A DNA stretch of 41,750 nt, taken from NCBI GenBank assembly GCA_020631575.1, contig JAHDGX010000003.1, positions 1 to 41,750 of the forward strand, given 5' to 3'. Under the pieces are notes generated by a model that saw only the letters and a program-made list of their open reading frames with translations, was not told the origin of the DNA and did no database searches. Origin of the DNA: Candidatus Altimarinota bacterium (GTDB lineage: Bacteria; Patescibacteriota; Gracilibacteria; BD1-5; UBA6164). Below, in pieces: positions 10,501-21,622 of this stretch. Made by a program: the position numbers and the translations under genes. How positions within the stretch are numbered: the stretch's first letter is position 1; the number at the start of each line of letters is the position of its first letter.

Positions 10501-11022
10501 ATGAGACTAATAATCTGACTCTGAAACCCATGAGATGCCTATCGAGAGACGCTTCATAATCTTGGTTTTATTTTTTTGGATAAGTTTAAGCAGGAAGAAG
10601 ATTTTTCAGACTGGAAGTATGAAAGTAAATTCACTGCTGAGATTTCTTCATGAACTCTGAATTGAGAAAAAACTCTCTTAGTAAAACCTCAAACATTTAT
10701 GAATCTCTCATGAGAATCAGTTATGAAGCTTTGCAATTACTATAAGCTTATTCATGAAGATATTATCGTGATATATGATGACATTTCTATGGAGTTTTGA
10801 AAAGTAAGGGTGAGAGAAACATGATCAGCAGGATGACACAATGGAGTAAAGAGTATTATCCAATATATGAAATCCGATTGGATGAGAATAAAAGTATGAG
10901 TATGATTCAATGAAAAGTATAGTGTATCTGACTGGGTGCTCTCAAAATTCACAGCAGAACAACTCATAGATATTGATAATGAAATCTATGACACTATCTC
11001 AGATCAACTAAAAAAAAACTAG
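10501..11022 (+). CDS. pth: Peptidyl-tRNA hydrolase
   Basis: 173 aa, near the usual 180-190. It releases tRNA from peptidyl-tRNA that dropped off the ribosome. Family signatures are present: MRLIIGLGNPG at the N-terminus, catalytic His19 in LHNLGF, PQTFMNLSG, the Asp pair in IYDDI and GSAGGHNG. Four of the Gly in these motifs are TGA. The N-terminal signature fixes the start at ATG 10501, although a terminator T-run lies directly in front and there is no ribosome-binding site. Stop is TAG. murC starts 5 nt later, so the pair is an operon. Confidence 0.95.
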
Positions 11023-11027
11023 AAAAA

Positions 11028-12380
11028 ATGAATCAAACGAAAAAAGTATATCTCATAGGAATCGGTGGAATTGGAGTCTCAGCTCTTGCAAGATACTACT
11101 TATCAAAAGGATGGGAAGTATCTTGAAGCGACTCAACAAATAGCGAACTTATAGGAAAGCTAGAATCAGAATGATGCCACATAATAATTGGCCAAGATGA
11201 ATCTAGGATATCCTCAGACATAGACTTAGTGATTCATACTGAAGCCATACCTGAAACTCAAAGTGAACTCTACAGAGCGAAAAAAATAGGATTGAAAGTA
11301 CTAAAATATAATCATGCTCTCGCAGAAATTGCAAATACTCATAAACTTATTGCAGTATCAGGAACTCACGGAAAATCGACTACTACAAGCATGATTTCCC
11401 AAATCCTTCAGAGATCAAGTGAAGATTTTACTGCAGTAATTGGGACTTTACTTAAGGAGTTTGATGGAAAAAATTTCTTTACCAGATGAGAAAACAATTA
11501 TTTTGCGATAGAAGCATGTGAACATAAAGAGCACTTTCTAGCTTACAAACCAACAGTAGCAGTTATAACAAATATTGAATATGATCATGCAGATTACTTT
11601 CAAACTCCTGCTGACTACCTATATGCATTTAAGAAATTTATCGATAATATAGTTCCTCATGGATTCTGTATCATAAATGGAGATGATACAAACTGTCAAA
11701 CTCTCATCTGAAAAAGAAAGGATATACATTATATCATTGTAAAAAAGGATTCTTTCTCTACCTTATTTCCAAATGAAACACAAGCATCTAATATAGAACA
11801 TTTCCCTGAAATCATTATGCATATTCCTGGTGAACATATTCTCTTTGATGCAAAGCTTGCATACATAGTAAGCCATATGATTGGTATTCCTGAGCTTATC
11901 TCGCTTGAAACTCTCGAGGATTACTCTTGAGTTTGGAGACGTATGGAAATCATAGGAAAAACTTTACACTGAAACACTCTCATGAGTGATTACGCACACC
12001 ATCCTACCGAGATACTTACTACTCTCTCAGCTCTGAAATCTGGCTATCCAGATAAAAAGCTATATGTTGTATTTCAGCCTCACCAGTATAGTCGCACGAT
12101 AGAACTCTTAGAAGGGTTCAAAACATGTTTTAAAGATGCTGATACTCTCATCATACCTGATATATATGAATCAAGAGATACAGATAAAAACAAAGCATCA
12201 ATGAGCACAAAAATTCTTGTAGATAGCATTGATCACTCAAACGTACATGACTGAGAATGAATAAGTAATACTCTAAAATTTATTGAAGAATATGATGCTC
12301 AGAAACCTAATTCAAGTATTATACTATTACTATGAGCAGGAAACATAGATAACATGAGATATAAAATAAAAACGAGCTAA
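11028..12380 (+). CDS. murC: UDP-N-acetylmuramate--L-alanine ligase
   Basis: 450 aa. It joins L-Ala to UDP-MurNAc using ATP, the first peptide step of peptidoglycan synthesis in the cytoplasm. Domain 1 begins VYLIGIGGIGVSALA (Rossmann fold for UDP-MurNAc); the ATP loop GTHGKSTT is at 112-119; the central domain has NIEYDHADYF; the C-terminal domain shows DYAHHPTEI and FQPHQYSRT, both diagnostic for MurC. The last codons of the gene form one arm of the following terminator and the stop codon is its loop. No other mur genes lie nearby. Confidence 0.96.
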
Positions 12381-12399
12381 GCTCGTTTTTATTTTATAT
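12359..12399. terminator. Long bidirectional terminator formed from the ends of two genes
   Basis: Perfect 19-bp arms (12359-12377 / 12381-12399) with the murC stop TAA as the three-base loop. The core is AACGAGC / GCTCGTT, followed by T-rich sequence on both strands. The stop of the convergent 907-aa gene (12389-12391) lies in the right arm. Confidence 0.9.
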
Positions 12400-15112
12400 T
12401 AAATCATTTTGGTGGTGTAGATTGAATCCTTGGATCGTATTGAATAAGAAATGAATAATCATCTACTTCTCAGCAAGTTTGAGCTCTACGAATATAATTA
12501 AGGTCATAAGTGCTTGCTAGAATTCTGTTATTTGTGGTAGATCATCCAGGTAATATATAATCACTCCCTGCAAGTATACCTCCTCAGATAGTATTTCGGG
12601 TAAAGAGTGTTCATGTAAGTATAAGTTTCTTATCTAACTGTGAATCACTGTACTCTATTCAAGAGCTATTAGCACTTCGGAAAGTACCATCTGCATATAT
12701 GTTTGCAGAAATATTTTCTACATTATTCGTTACATATATATTTCCTGAGTTATCATAATCATCTTGGATATCATATCATGAGTCTTTCAAAGAAATAAGA
12801 CCTAAAATCTTTCATGAAGTGTTAAGATTATCAGAAATAATAATATTTCCATTTTTTACAACAAGTGTCTCATAACTTAAATTTCATGATATTTGAACAT
12901 CTCATTCTATATACCTTACTCAATTTATAGTATCTCAAGAGTTCATTCAGCGAATCATCTCATATGCTTCTTGACGTATCTGAGAACGTAAGAGAGAGGT
13001 AGAGATATCTGATATATTTGCATTTCATCAACTGATTTCTCACTTTCCGTCTCATTGTGCAGTTCATGTTGTTTTTAATCATACTGTAGAGACAGCACAT
13101 CACGACATACCATAAGAGTCTAATGTGTACCTCACATTCTTTCAGCCAAGCCTGTAACGAACTAGCATATTATTAATCTCAATTACTGGTGTTTGAAGGA
13201 CTCAGATTGAATTCGTAGCATTGAAAGTTCATGTATATCAGCAGGTTAAATCTGGCTCAGAAAAAGTATTATCAACTCAACTTAAACTATCAAAACGATG
13301 AGGGGAAGAAAAATTTAAAGTTGTTGAATTAATATTTATGTTAGAATTTGTGTATCATGATACTCCACCATCATTTGAAATATCAATTCTATAATTATGT
13401 TCTGTCCCTAACTCTGGACTATCTCAAGGTCATAAAAATACTAGTGCTGCTGAAAACGGTTTTTGATATGCGTTCTCATTGTTATTTGTTATAAAAATAC
13501 TTTGATATGGTCCATTCTGATTGTAATTCTCATCCCAAGAGTTATAAGAAAGTGTAAATCTGTTAGTATATGTTCATGGAAGTAGTGACTTCATAGAAAA
13601 TCTGTATATCCCCTCTTCATCTGTTTGTGTTGAATTATAATCATAAAGAAGTGGGGTTGTTGTGTCAGGTAATAGCAGTTCTTTCCCCCCTGCATAGTTT
13701 TGAACTGATTGAACTGGCTCATCTATTATAAGGCCAAAAAGAGGATTTCGATATTGGTCCTTTAATTCTATTTCATATTCATATGTATCAAGATTATTTG
13801 CGTATTTATCAGTATTACTTGAAACACGTAGTGCACTTTGAGATAGTGATAATGCTGAGGGGTATAAATTGACCTTTGTAGTAGCAATAGTCTCATTTCA
13901 TGCCCAATCATGAGATGTAAAGACAAAATCATACGCTCACGCAGTCCTTAGATCATTACAATTAAAATTTAATGTTCTAGAGTCTGTTGTTTCTAAATTT
14001 CCACTAGGGTTATACTGAGATGAAATTACTTCACTCCTTCAACATGAAGTTAACTCTTCTTGAGGAATACTTCGAAAAGAAGTGTCAGTGTTTCTAAGTA
14101 TCTTAAACTCAAAGTCTTTTAGTCCAGATACTCCATGTACTGATCCTGATAAGAAAGAATCCTCTATCACAAGATCTATTTGTGTATCACCCACTAGCTG
14201 ATTTATACTTCATGATCTCGTAAACTGAAGTTGCCCTGGGACTTCAATCCCATCTAACTTCTTCCCTCCACTAAGTTCATATACTCTCAATGCTTCTAAA
14301 TTTATACCAAAATCTTCTCAGGCAAGAGCAATATCAAACTTTGGTGTTTTTAAATCAAACAAGACTTTTTGAAATGTCCCTCCGGGCTGACAGCTCACAT
14401 CTGTAAGTCTTACTGTATTTGTAAAACTGACAGTGGGGTTGATATTATGTCATAGGAGTTGAGGAGTAGATATTACTTTTCATGATTGAATCTGACAATT
14501 TGAATCACTTGGGTCACAATAACATCAAGTCTGAGCATCTAAGCATGTCATGGTAAAATATTTTGGGCTATTGAGCCAACCACCATTATATGTAAAGCCT
14601 TGCGTAAGTGCTTCATCATTGTAATAATTTACTTCTCAACATGTTGGAGTAGAAGTGTCATGATTGTATCAAGTTATGTAGTAACGACGAACTTTTACAC
14701 TTTGTCTTGGTTTAAGCACTCAATCTTCTGTTGTATAAGTATTTTGAAGATATCGAATAGAAGAATCAATTCCATCAGAATAATTATACCAGTTTCTTCG
14801 AATAGAATTAGCAGGTTTGTACTTACTATGAGAAGAGTTAAATAGCTTTCAGTCAACAGTGTAACCAGTTGTAAACGAACATCCACTCACTCAACAAGGA
14901 CAATTATTTCATGTACAAATAGTAGTATTTCTTTTTATATCAGAGTTAGAAAACGGGTTTATAACATAATCCTCTGAAACTCGTAGTTCATCTGTACCAC
15001 TATTTTTAAGGAATGTAGTATCACTAGTTATAGATGTATACCCTGAGTTAAAAGAGGCATTGGTACCCCCTAATGTAAAGAAAAGAAGTAGACATACTAG
15101 TATTTTTTTCAT
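12389..15112 (-). CDS. Large exported cysteine-rich beta protein, unknown function
   Basis: 907 aa from ATG at 15112 (MKKILVCLLLFFTLGGTNA signal peptide, cleavage likely after TNA). Near the N-terminus are many Cys (CTGNNCPCGVSGC, then CGEV, TCLDAQTGCYC). The middle, about residues 430-560, looks like Ig-like modules (YEYEIELKDQYRNPLFGL ... GIYRFSMKSLLPGTYTNRF). The C-terminal third (about 730-880) is a repetitive Asn/Gly-rich beta region (NGNIIISDNL, NIYVTNNVENISANIYADG) like a beta-helix or bactofilin-type stack. It is the last gene of the secD run; its ATG lies two bases after the upstream stop. A surface or wall-associated structural protein is likely; no enzyme motif seen. A standard-code caller would break it into many pieces. 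Confidence 0.82.
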
Positions 15113-15113
15113 A

Positions 15114-16961
15114 TTATTTTTTATTTTTTCGATAAATTCCAAAAGCGATACTCGCAAGACCAATAAGCGTGAATACTATTATTGCTATATACACGATATT
15201 ATTATTCTCTTTCTTAGATACATTACTCTGAATAATTTCGTCTACATTACCTGTATTTGAAGCAGGAGAAACAATATCATTTTCAGCTAGGAGTGCGTTT
15301 ATTTTTTCTCGCTCTTCTATTTTTAACACATTAGCTCTATTTATATCTATCTCTCATGCGTTAAAGCGTTTTTGAATATCTTCTAAATTTTTATTTAATT
15401 CTGATAAAAGTTCCTCTCTTTTCTTGATATACGCTTCTACCTCTGGACTATCTGGAGCCGGAGAATATTCTCATGAGAGTTTTTGAGCTAATAACTGATT
15501 TGATTCAAAAGATCATTCTACTACAGTAAGAAGCTTATCCTTATCTGGGTATGGTACGATACAATCACCATACTTCTCGTTACTATATTGGAGATTAGAA
15601 AGGGAGAATTTATCTATATCCAAATCTTCTAAAAAACGAGTTACGATATTCAGACGCTCTGTATAATCTAAATCACAACTTAAAAAAGTTTCTTCAAATG
15701 GAGTAAGTAAAACATCATTTTCTTCTCTGTGTTTTATGAGTTCTTCAAAGTTTGGAAGTACTGATAAAAGCATATATTCACGAAAGCTCTCATCAGGAAT
15801 ATTCTCTAATTTTTTATATAATTTGTATGGTAAATTCCCATATACCATGAGTCCTGTATCTTCTTCATCAGGGATACCGACATCAATCGAAGAATCTAGA
15901 TTAAAATTTTCTCTTGTTCTAGATTCTGCAAATACACTAGGTATAAAATATTCTAAAAGTGAAAAGTTTGCATCGTTACGAGAAATAGGCCCATACTTAT
16001 TGTTACATCTTGACGGAAGGTTTGGTTTATTTCAATGAATGACTCTATAACATGTTTCATTTTCTAATTTAGACCTAAATGTATCCTGTATTCACTTTAG
16101 TCACTGAGCATGGTTTGCATTATTCCTCATAGCTTCAACTTGAAGTGGATGAGTATAATACTCATTTATTCTTTCTGAATCATTATCATATGCGATAGAT
16201 ATAACTTCTAATTTCAAATAATCTGACTCATCATAACTCTGAACACATACATTTGATTTCATCTTATAAAAATCTTCTCATGATTCTGAAACATACTCTC
16301 ATTCAAATCATGAAGCGCATTTATTTCATCATAGAGCAGCTTGCGGAGAAATACCATTTAATATATTTGTCATATATCAAGACTCGTTTATATCCGAAAA
16401 AGTTCTCCCTCAAAGTGGTGTCACCTTTACGATTCAGCAGCTCATAAGAGGATAATCTTCTGAATTATCTCTTACATGATGAGTATAAACTACATACTCT
16501 TTAAAAAAATTTCCATTCATTTTGTATTTATCTCCAAATGGTTGTCAGGTTTTAGATTCTAATGGAAAGTCAAAATTTGAATCCCTTCAAAATCATGATA
16601 TTTGTGAGAGAACATAATCATTTCCAGCAATTATTGTCCCAATATTGTTTCTTCGAGCATAAAAGAGATAGTCATCATACACATTTCCATTTGAAGTATT
16701 TACAGGATTCACAGAAGCATTGTACCAAAAGTCATAATAGTTTGAGAAATCTACAAACGAACTATTTCATTCATCAAACAACACTTTTGATAAATCTCAA
16801 TCCGGCATCACATCAGAATCTACATATCGATTATCATTCTTTACTGCTTCATTGAGTATATCAAAACAAGCATATTCTTCATCTCTAGATCATGAGAACA
16901 AAAGCGCGTCTACAGAGCTGTAAGAAAATATTAAAGAGAAAAGTAATATAATTTTTTTCAT
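15114..16961 (-). CDS. Exported protein with C-terminal membrane anchor, unknown function
   Basis: 615 aa from ATG at 16961. Signal peptide MKKIILLFSLIFSYSSVDA; a single C-terminal transmembrane helix (IVYIAIIVFTLIGLASIAFG) followed by the basic tail IYRKNKK. So the bulk is outside the membrane and held by its C-terminus, like an LPXTG-independent anchored surface protein. Eight Cys are scattered through the ectodomain (for example LMSCGIV, NKCASG, ETCYRV, GDCIVP). A predicted coiled coil rich in Glu/Lys (KKREELLSELNKNLEDIQKR) lies just before the anchor. No family recognised. Tightly coupled with the 907-aa gene downstream (stop TAA, one base, ATG), which suggests a joint role. Confidence 0.82.
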
Positions 16962-16965
16962 AATT

Positions 16966-17295
16966 TTAATGTGAATTTCTAGAAATACGAGTAACAGTTT
17001 CTCAAATTGTCCCGGGAACTGGAGCAGGTTCATTTCAGATAGTTACTTTTACAGTATCAAATGACTGGTTATAATACTCAGGAGAGCTCCAAAAACTACT
17101 CCCACTTGACGAGTATGTTTTTGATCAAAATTTATCCTGGAAAAAATTAATCTTAGCCTGAACAGATGGGAAAAATGTATTTGTTTTTTCTCATTTATTT
17201 TCTGAAAAGCTCCCAAGTCACATTATTATAGCCACGTATATCATCATGAATCCAAAAGCTATACATCCAAAGTTTACTATTTTTCAGCTTAGCAT
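16966..17295 (-). CDS. Small single-pass membrane protein
   Basis: 109 aa from ATG at 17295 to TAA 16966-16968. One hydrophobic segment near the N-terminus (FGFMMIYVAIIMGLGSF) after a short MLSGKIVNFGC stretch, then about 75 polar residues that include SSSGSSFWSSPEYYNQ and PAPVPGTIGET. The orientation is probably N-in with the C-terminal part outside. An upstream in-frame stop rules out a longer N-terminus. It is in the middle of the secD run, 4 nt from the next gene, and is too short to classify. An accessory subunit or linker of the surface operon is the most natural guess. Confidence 0.7.
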
Positions 17296-17315
17296 AGAAA
17301 TAGAGTTATAAAATA

Positions 17316-18254
17316 TTATTTACATACAAGTTGATTACATACATTATCAAAAACTAGGTCGGGTTGTCAATATAGGGATAGACAAAGTAGCATGACAATA
17401 AACAGAAGAATGTTGTAAAACATTAAAAATATACTCACAAATTTAATAGACTCTTTTTGCTCTAAGCTCCAAATTACTGGAAGAAGCATAGTTGAGAAAA
17501 ATAAAGATCATAATATCGCGTAACTCTCATTAATAAAAAATTGTAGTACATAAAAGTGAAGCACTAAAATACTACTATATAAAAGTCGAGAAAAATTTCT
17601 TGTCGGTATAGTCTTGGGATCAGATATCATGAAGAACACAAATATAAAAAATGATATATTGAAAAAGACAAAATATGATGTAAGAGATTCATAGTATGGA
17701 ATCATAAAAAACAATACACTATGAATCAAAAAGAAAGGAAGAAGATAGGTGAAAAAATATTCATAATGAAGTATTTTTCTAACGCGTGTTGATATGAATA
17801 TACCTAGAGCGATTACTGAGAAAATCATGGTAAAATATTCCCATCATGCAGCACCGGTATAATTTCACCACTGAAGAGTGTTCACCCAGGTGAACTGAGG
17901 AAATAAACATAGTGAGAGAAATACTGCCATATTTGAAGGATTGAAAAAATGTCGTCCTCATATCCTGATAAAATGCTTTCAAAATATTGCGAGAGCTCAG
18001 GCAAAGATATAGATAATAAGATCCTCTGAGCGAAGAAAAAAACATATTCCAAAAGCAGCATTGACTCAAGAATAGGGAAACTTAGAATTTCTTGATATAT
18101 AGTATCCATTCACAAGTAGATAATCTAAGCTTATCACCGTGAAAAATACTGTAAAAATCTCCAAAAGAGATATATCTAATCAAAAGAAAAATACTCACAC
18201 GAATAAAATTCATGAGAGTATCGTAGTTTGGTAGTGTTGTATATTTGAAAACAT
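17316..18254 (-). CDS. Stand-alone RnfD/NqrB-like polytopic membrane protein
   Basis: 312 aa, about nine to ten membrane segments. Two short motifs point to the NQR2/RnfD/RnfE family: FNPSNMAVFLSL (the family's NP-x-N/A motif) and MISDPKTIPTRNFSRLLYS (SDP-x-T-x-P followed by a basic-aromatic stretch). In Rnf and Nqr complexes these subunits hold covalent flavin and help couple electron flow to ion transport. No other rnf or nqr subunit is present, and the flavinylation motif SGAT is not seen. The start is 1 nt after the bcp stop, so it is co-expressed with a peroxiredoxin and exported Cys-rich proteins. A role in moving electrons across the membrane is an inference. Confidence 0.68.
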
Positions 18255-18255
18255 A

Positions 18256-18711
18256 CTACGCTATTTCTCTCAGTACCTTTGCCCCGTGTCACTTTGCTCT
18301 CACATTTCTCCACTCTTGCAGGATGCTTCACTGCTTATCAAAGAGAAAAGTAGAGCGGATCACTCCGGTTACGATTTTCCCATAATTATTTTTCTCTCCA
18401 TACGCTCATAACTCTTTATGAAGGGTAAGATCTGGATCTGAAATAAGATCAACTTGTAGATCCTGATCAGAAATAAATTTTTTGTGTGATTCTATTGAAT
18501 CTTTTGAAACTCCTACAAGCGTAATTCATAGTGCTCTATAGTCTTGCACCATACAAGAAAAGTCTTTGTTTTCAACCGTGCAGCCTGGAGTGTTATCCTT
18601 TGGATAAAAATAGAGAAGAGTCTTGTCTGAAAAAGAAAATATTTCTTTTAGACTAAGCTCAGCAGCTTCTCACTGAGCATTTACTGCACTATATTTTACA
18701 TTTAAATTCAT
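18256..18711 (-). CDS. bcp: Peroxiredoxin, Bcp/PrxQ type
   Basis: 151 aa from ATG 18711 to TAG 18256-18258. Reduces hydrogen peroxide and organic peroxides with thioredoxin-type reductants in the cytoplasm. Peroxidatic Cys44 is in the canonical YPKDNTPGCTVE; a second Cys at 53 is further away than the C-x4-C of classical PrxQ, so resolution may be by this Cys or by a partner. The rest (GVSKDSIESHKKF, SDPDLTLHKELGAYG, GVIRSTFLFD) is typical. No signal peptide. It starts 4 nt after the secD stop and ends 1 nt before the RnfD-like gene. Confidence 0.95.
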
Positions 18712-18715
18712 GATA

Positions 18716-20347
18716 TTATTTTTTTCAAATAAAGTTTATTTCACGTATCTCACTGTGAGCTACAAGTCGTATAAAAAGTCGTGATATGAAAAACACACTA
18801 AAAAGACTTACTATGATTCACAGAGCTAATATAAATCCAAATCATTTAATCATGTTAATACCAAAAATAAAAAGTATGAGCGCAACAATGAGTCAGGTTA
18901 CATTTGCGTCCCATATAGCTGAGAAAGACTTTTGAAATCATATTCTCACAGCTTCTCGCATATCCTCTCATTTCCTTAGCTCATCTTTTACTCTCTCAAA
19001 AATAAGAATATTAGCATCAATAGCAATACCTATAGAAAGTACAAGCCCTGCAATAGAAGCAAGAGTGAGTACGATTCAGAACTGCTTGAGTATAGCGAGT
19101 GTGATAGCTATATATATAAATAGAGCGAGTGCTGCAATCAGTCCTGATACTCTATATATAAAAATGAGGAATAGAAGAATAGATACAAAACCAATAAGCC
19201 CTGCATAGATGATTTTTTCAAGTGAACTTTGTCCGAGTCTCGCATCTATAGTTCTTTCACTGGTGAGATATATAGGTGCTGGAACGACTCAAATATTTAT
19301 ATCATCTGAGAGTTTTGCAGCAGATTCTGGAGTATAGTTTCCAGTGATTACAGCTCTCCCTGAAAGTATTGGTTCATTTATATTTGGAGCAGTAAGCAGC
19401 TCTCCTCCAACAAATATTGCCATTGGTTCACCCACAAGTCTTTTTGTGAGTTCTCAAAATATATCTGCTCCATCACTGTTAAACGTGAGTTCAACCATAG
19501 GTTGGAATGCCTCACTATACTGAACTGATGAATTTACGAAATATTTATCGTTGAGGACTCTTCCCTCAGAGTCTTCTGCAGGAATCCAAATAGAAGGTTC
19601 AGCTGCAAAAAACATATATTCATATCTCTCTCAGGATCTGTAGTAGCTCAGATATCATTCAACCCCTGAAGTATCTTTTACTTGCAAGAGTGTTGGTGAA
19701 AAGCTACTTTCATTAATAAGAAATGTAAGTTCTTCATCAGTAGTAGATGAGAATTCCTCCGTTAGATCGATAGTACTTCCCAAGATCACATTATCGTTTG
19801 CATTTTGTATTGTTTGAAACTCTATTCATAAATCCTCTGTCACACTAAGTAGGTCAGAAAATATCGATTCTGCTAAAACTTTTCTTTCATCGATGTCTTG
19901 CGTAGTAATCTCTCCTCGCAGCTCCTTAAACTCTATTTTTACTACTTTTCCTATTGCTACCTTTGCTCTTTCAATATTCTCATTACTCTGTAAGGCATCA
20001 TTTCATTTAAGAGGAATCTGTACTATTATATGCTCTTCTCACCCGTAACTTGCGCTCGTAATAACTGAATCATTGATATTAAGAGTTTCTATACGTTTAT
20101 CTATAATAGATTTCAGTCCTTCAATTACTGAAGTTTTTCTTTGATTATTGTATCACTCTTCTTTTTCAACTTCTGATAAGTCTACCTTGTAATCAAGTTC
20201 TATACCTCAACTAAGATCAAGACCAAGCTTATAGTCAGGTCCACTAAAAGGAACTTCTACGTTAAAATACCCCCAAGGCATAGCAAATACTAAAATAAAT
20301 ACTCCTCCAAGAAGTGTAAAAAACAGTTTAAATATCAGTGATTTCAT
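18716..20347 (-). CDS. secD: Protein translocase subunit SecD
   Basis: 543 aa. Accessory subunit of the Sec translocon that uses the proton gradient to help release exported proteins. An N-terminal helix (FKLFFTLLGGVFILVFAMPW) is followed by the diagnostic LGLDLSGGIELDYKVD, a large external P1 region (about residues 60-360) with two Asn/Gly-rich parts, VITGNYTPESAAKLSDDIN, then five helices with IAGLVLSIGIAIDANILIFERVK-type residues carrying the conserved Asp. The protein stops after this bundle with no SecF fusion, and no secF follows. It heads a six-gene minus-strand run of exported or membrane proteins. Confidence 0.95.
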
Positions 20348-20375
20348 TTATACCTAGCAAAAAATTAATGCCACT

Positions 20376-20402
20376 ATTCTATGAAAAAAATAAGAGATTC
20401 AA
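20376..20402 (-). promoter_or_regulatory. Possible secD promoter
   Basis: On the minus strand TTGAAT (20402-20397), 15-nt spacer, TAGAAT (20381-20376), 34 nt before the secD start. The spacing is short, so this is a weak call. Confidence 0.3.
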
Positions 20403-20405
20403 ACT

Positions 20406-20436
20406 AAAAATCCCAAGATTAATCTTGGGATTTTTC
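20406..20436. terminator. Terminator after rlmN
   Basis: Perfect 30-nt palindrome (20406-20435): AAAAATCCCAAGATT and its complement with no spare loop bases. The rlmN stop (20419-20421) lies in its centre. Minus-strand transcripts of rlmN end here, just before the secD promoter. Confidence 0.85.
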
Positions 20437-21498
20437 AGGTATTTCATTTTGCTCATCTTTCTTTTTTCTGGCTAGTTGTCAGCATGCAGCATTGATATCG
20501 TCTCACATGGTAGCTCTGATAGTTGAAATAACTCAATACTTTTCAAGTATTTTTTGAAATTTTTCTATAATGAATCTCGGAGTTGTTGTATATCAGTCTG
20601 AAGCTGTTCCCTCTCAAGCATTGTATGGTATAAAGTTTACATGTGCAAGTCTTCACTGAAGAAGTTGTCATAGTTCATCAGCAAGTTTGAGATGATCATT
20701 TACTCCATTAATCATGATATACTCGTAGAATATTCTCTTATTTGTCTTATCAGTATAGCGATCGAGAGAAGTCATGAGTGTCTCAAGATTATAGGTATGA
20801 TCAACTGGCATGATAGATTTACGAATCTCATCATTAGGAGCATGAAGTGATATTGCGAGTGATGTTTGTGGAAAATCATCTGTAAACTTATTAATTCATG
20901 GAACAATTCAACAGGTCGAAACGGTGACTCTACGGTTAGATAAATCAAACTTCTTCTGATCTGTAAACATATGAATCGCTTGTTTCATCACATCATAGTT
21001 CAGCATAGGTTCTCACATACCCATAAAAACTATATTTCTCAGTCTTGATCATTCGCTATTTACGAGATCAGCTGCATACATAACTTGCTCTACTATTTCA
21101 TGAAGTGGGAGGTTTTTTTGAAGTCCAAGCTTTCACGTAGCGCAAAAGGTACAAGCCATAGGACACCCTGCTTGACAAGAAATACAAAGAGTATTTCTTC
21201 CAGAGAGATGACGCATTAAAACAGCTTCAATAAGAAGATTATCTTCGGTACGGAAAAGAAATTTCGTAGTTTGGTCATTTTTTGAAGTAGCCTGATGCTC
21301 TACCTCAAGTGACTGATAAAAACAATTTTCTTTAAGTAGCTCTCGCAAGTCCTTAGGTATAGTCTGAATTTCATCAAAATCTTTAATGAAGTTTTTATAG
21401 ATCGCATTTTCTATTTGACCATATCTAAATGCAGGGATTTTATTTTCTGCAAGGAGCTCTTTGAGCGCTGTCTGATTATGTATTGAAAAACGTGTCAT
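20419..21498 (-). CDS. rlmN: 23S rRNA (adenine2503-C2)/tRNA methyltransferase RlmN
   Basis: 359 aa radical-SAM enzyme that methylates C2 of A2503 in 23S rRNA and A37 in some tRNAs. The iron-sulfur cluster motif C-x3-C-x2-C is at Cys112/116/119 (GCPMACTFC). Further family signatures are VFMGMGEPMLN, SLHAPNDEIR, FEYIMINGVND-like (FYEYIMINGVND) and the catalytic C-terminal Cys in INAACGQLA. Start ATG 21498 gives MTRFSIHNQ; a TTG two codons upstream is possible. A TATACA box lies 36 nt before this ATG. The end of the gene is also the terminator hairpin. Divergent from the pilin-like gene. Confidence 0.95.
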
Positions 21499-21500
21499 AG

Positions 21501-21551
21501 ACAAACGTTTAGGTTAAGGCTCGGGGATTGTATAGAAAAAAAAACGTTTGT
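21501..21551. repeat. Pair of ACAAACGTTTGT-like palindromes flanking the rlmN promoter
   Basis: ACAAACGTTT at 21501-21510 and its exact reverse complement AAACGTTTGT at 21542-21551, 31 nt apart. Both are near-copies of the 12-bp palindrome ACAAACGTTTGT (10 and 11 of 12 matches). One lies in the rlmN leader and the other over the expected -35 region, so they bracket the -10 box. They look like operator sites for a dimeric regulator; none is known. Confidence 0.5.
21529..21534 (-). promoter_or_regulatory. -10 box of rlmN
   Basis: TATACA on the minus strand, first base 36 nt before the ATG. A TTTACA lies 14 nt upstream, a short spacing. Confidence 0.45.
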
Positions 21552-21564
21552 AAAGCCGAAAGTA

Positions 21565-21592
21565 TTGTGATTTATGAAAACTTTTTTATACT
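21565..21592 (+). promoter_or_regulatory. Promoter of the pilin-like gene
   Basis: TTGTGA (21565-21570), 16-nt spacer, TATACT (21587-21592), with the -10 box beginning 36 nt before the ATG. Confidence 0.5.
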
Positions 21593-21622
21593 CATTTTAT
21601 AAGATATTTTACTCAAAATCTC

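Noticed and set aside
16253..16855. Plus-strand frames inside the 615-aa gene
   Set aside because: His/Ser/Leu-rich low-complexity shadows of the minus-strand coding frame.
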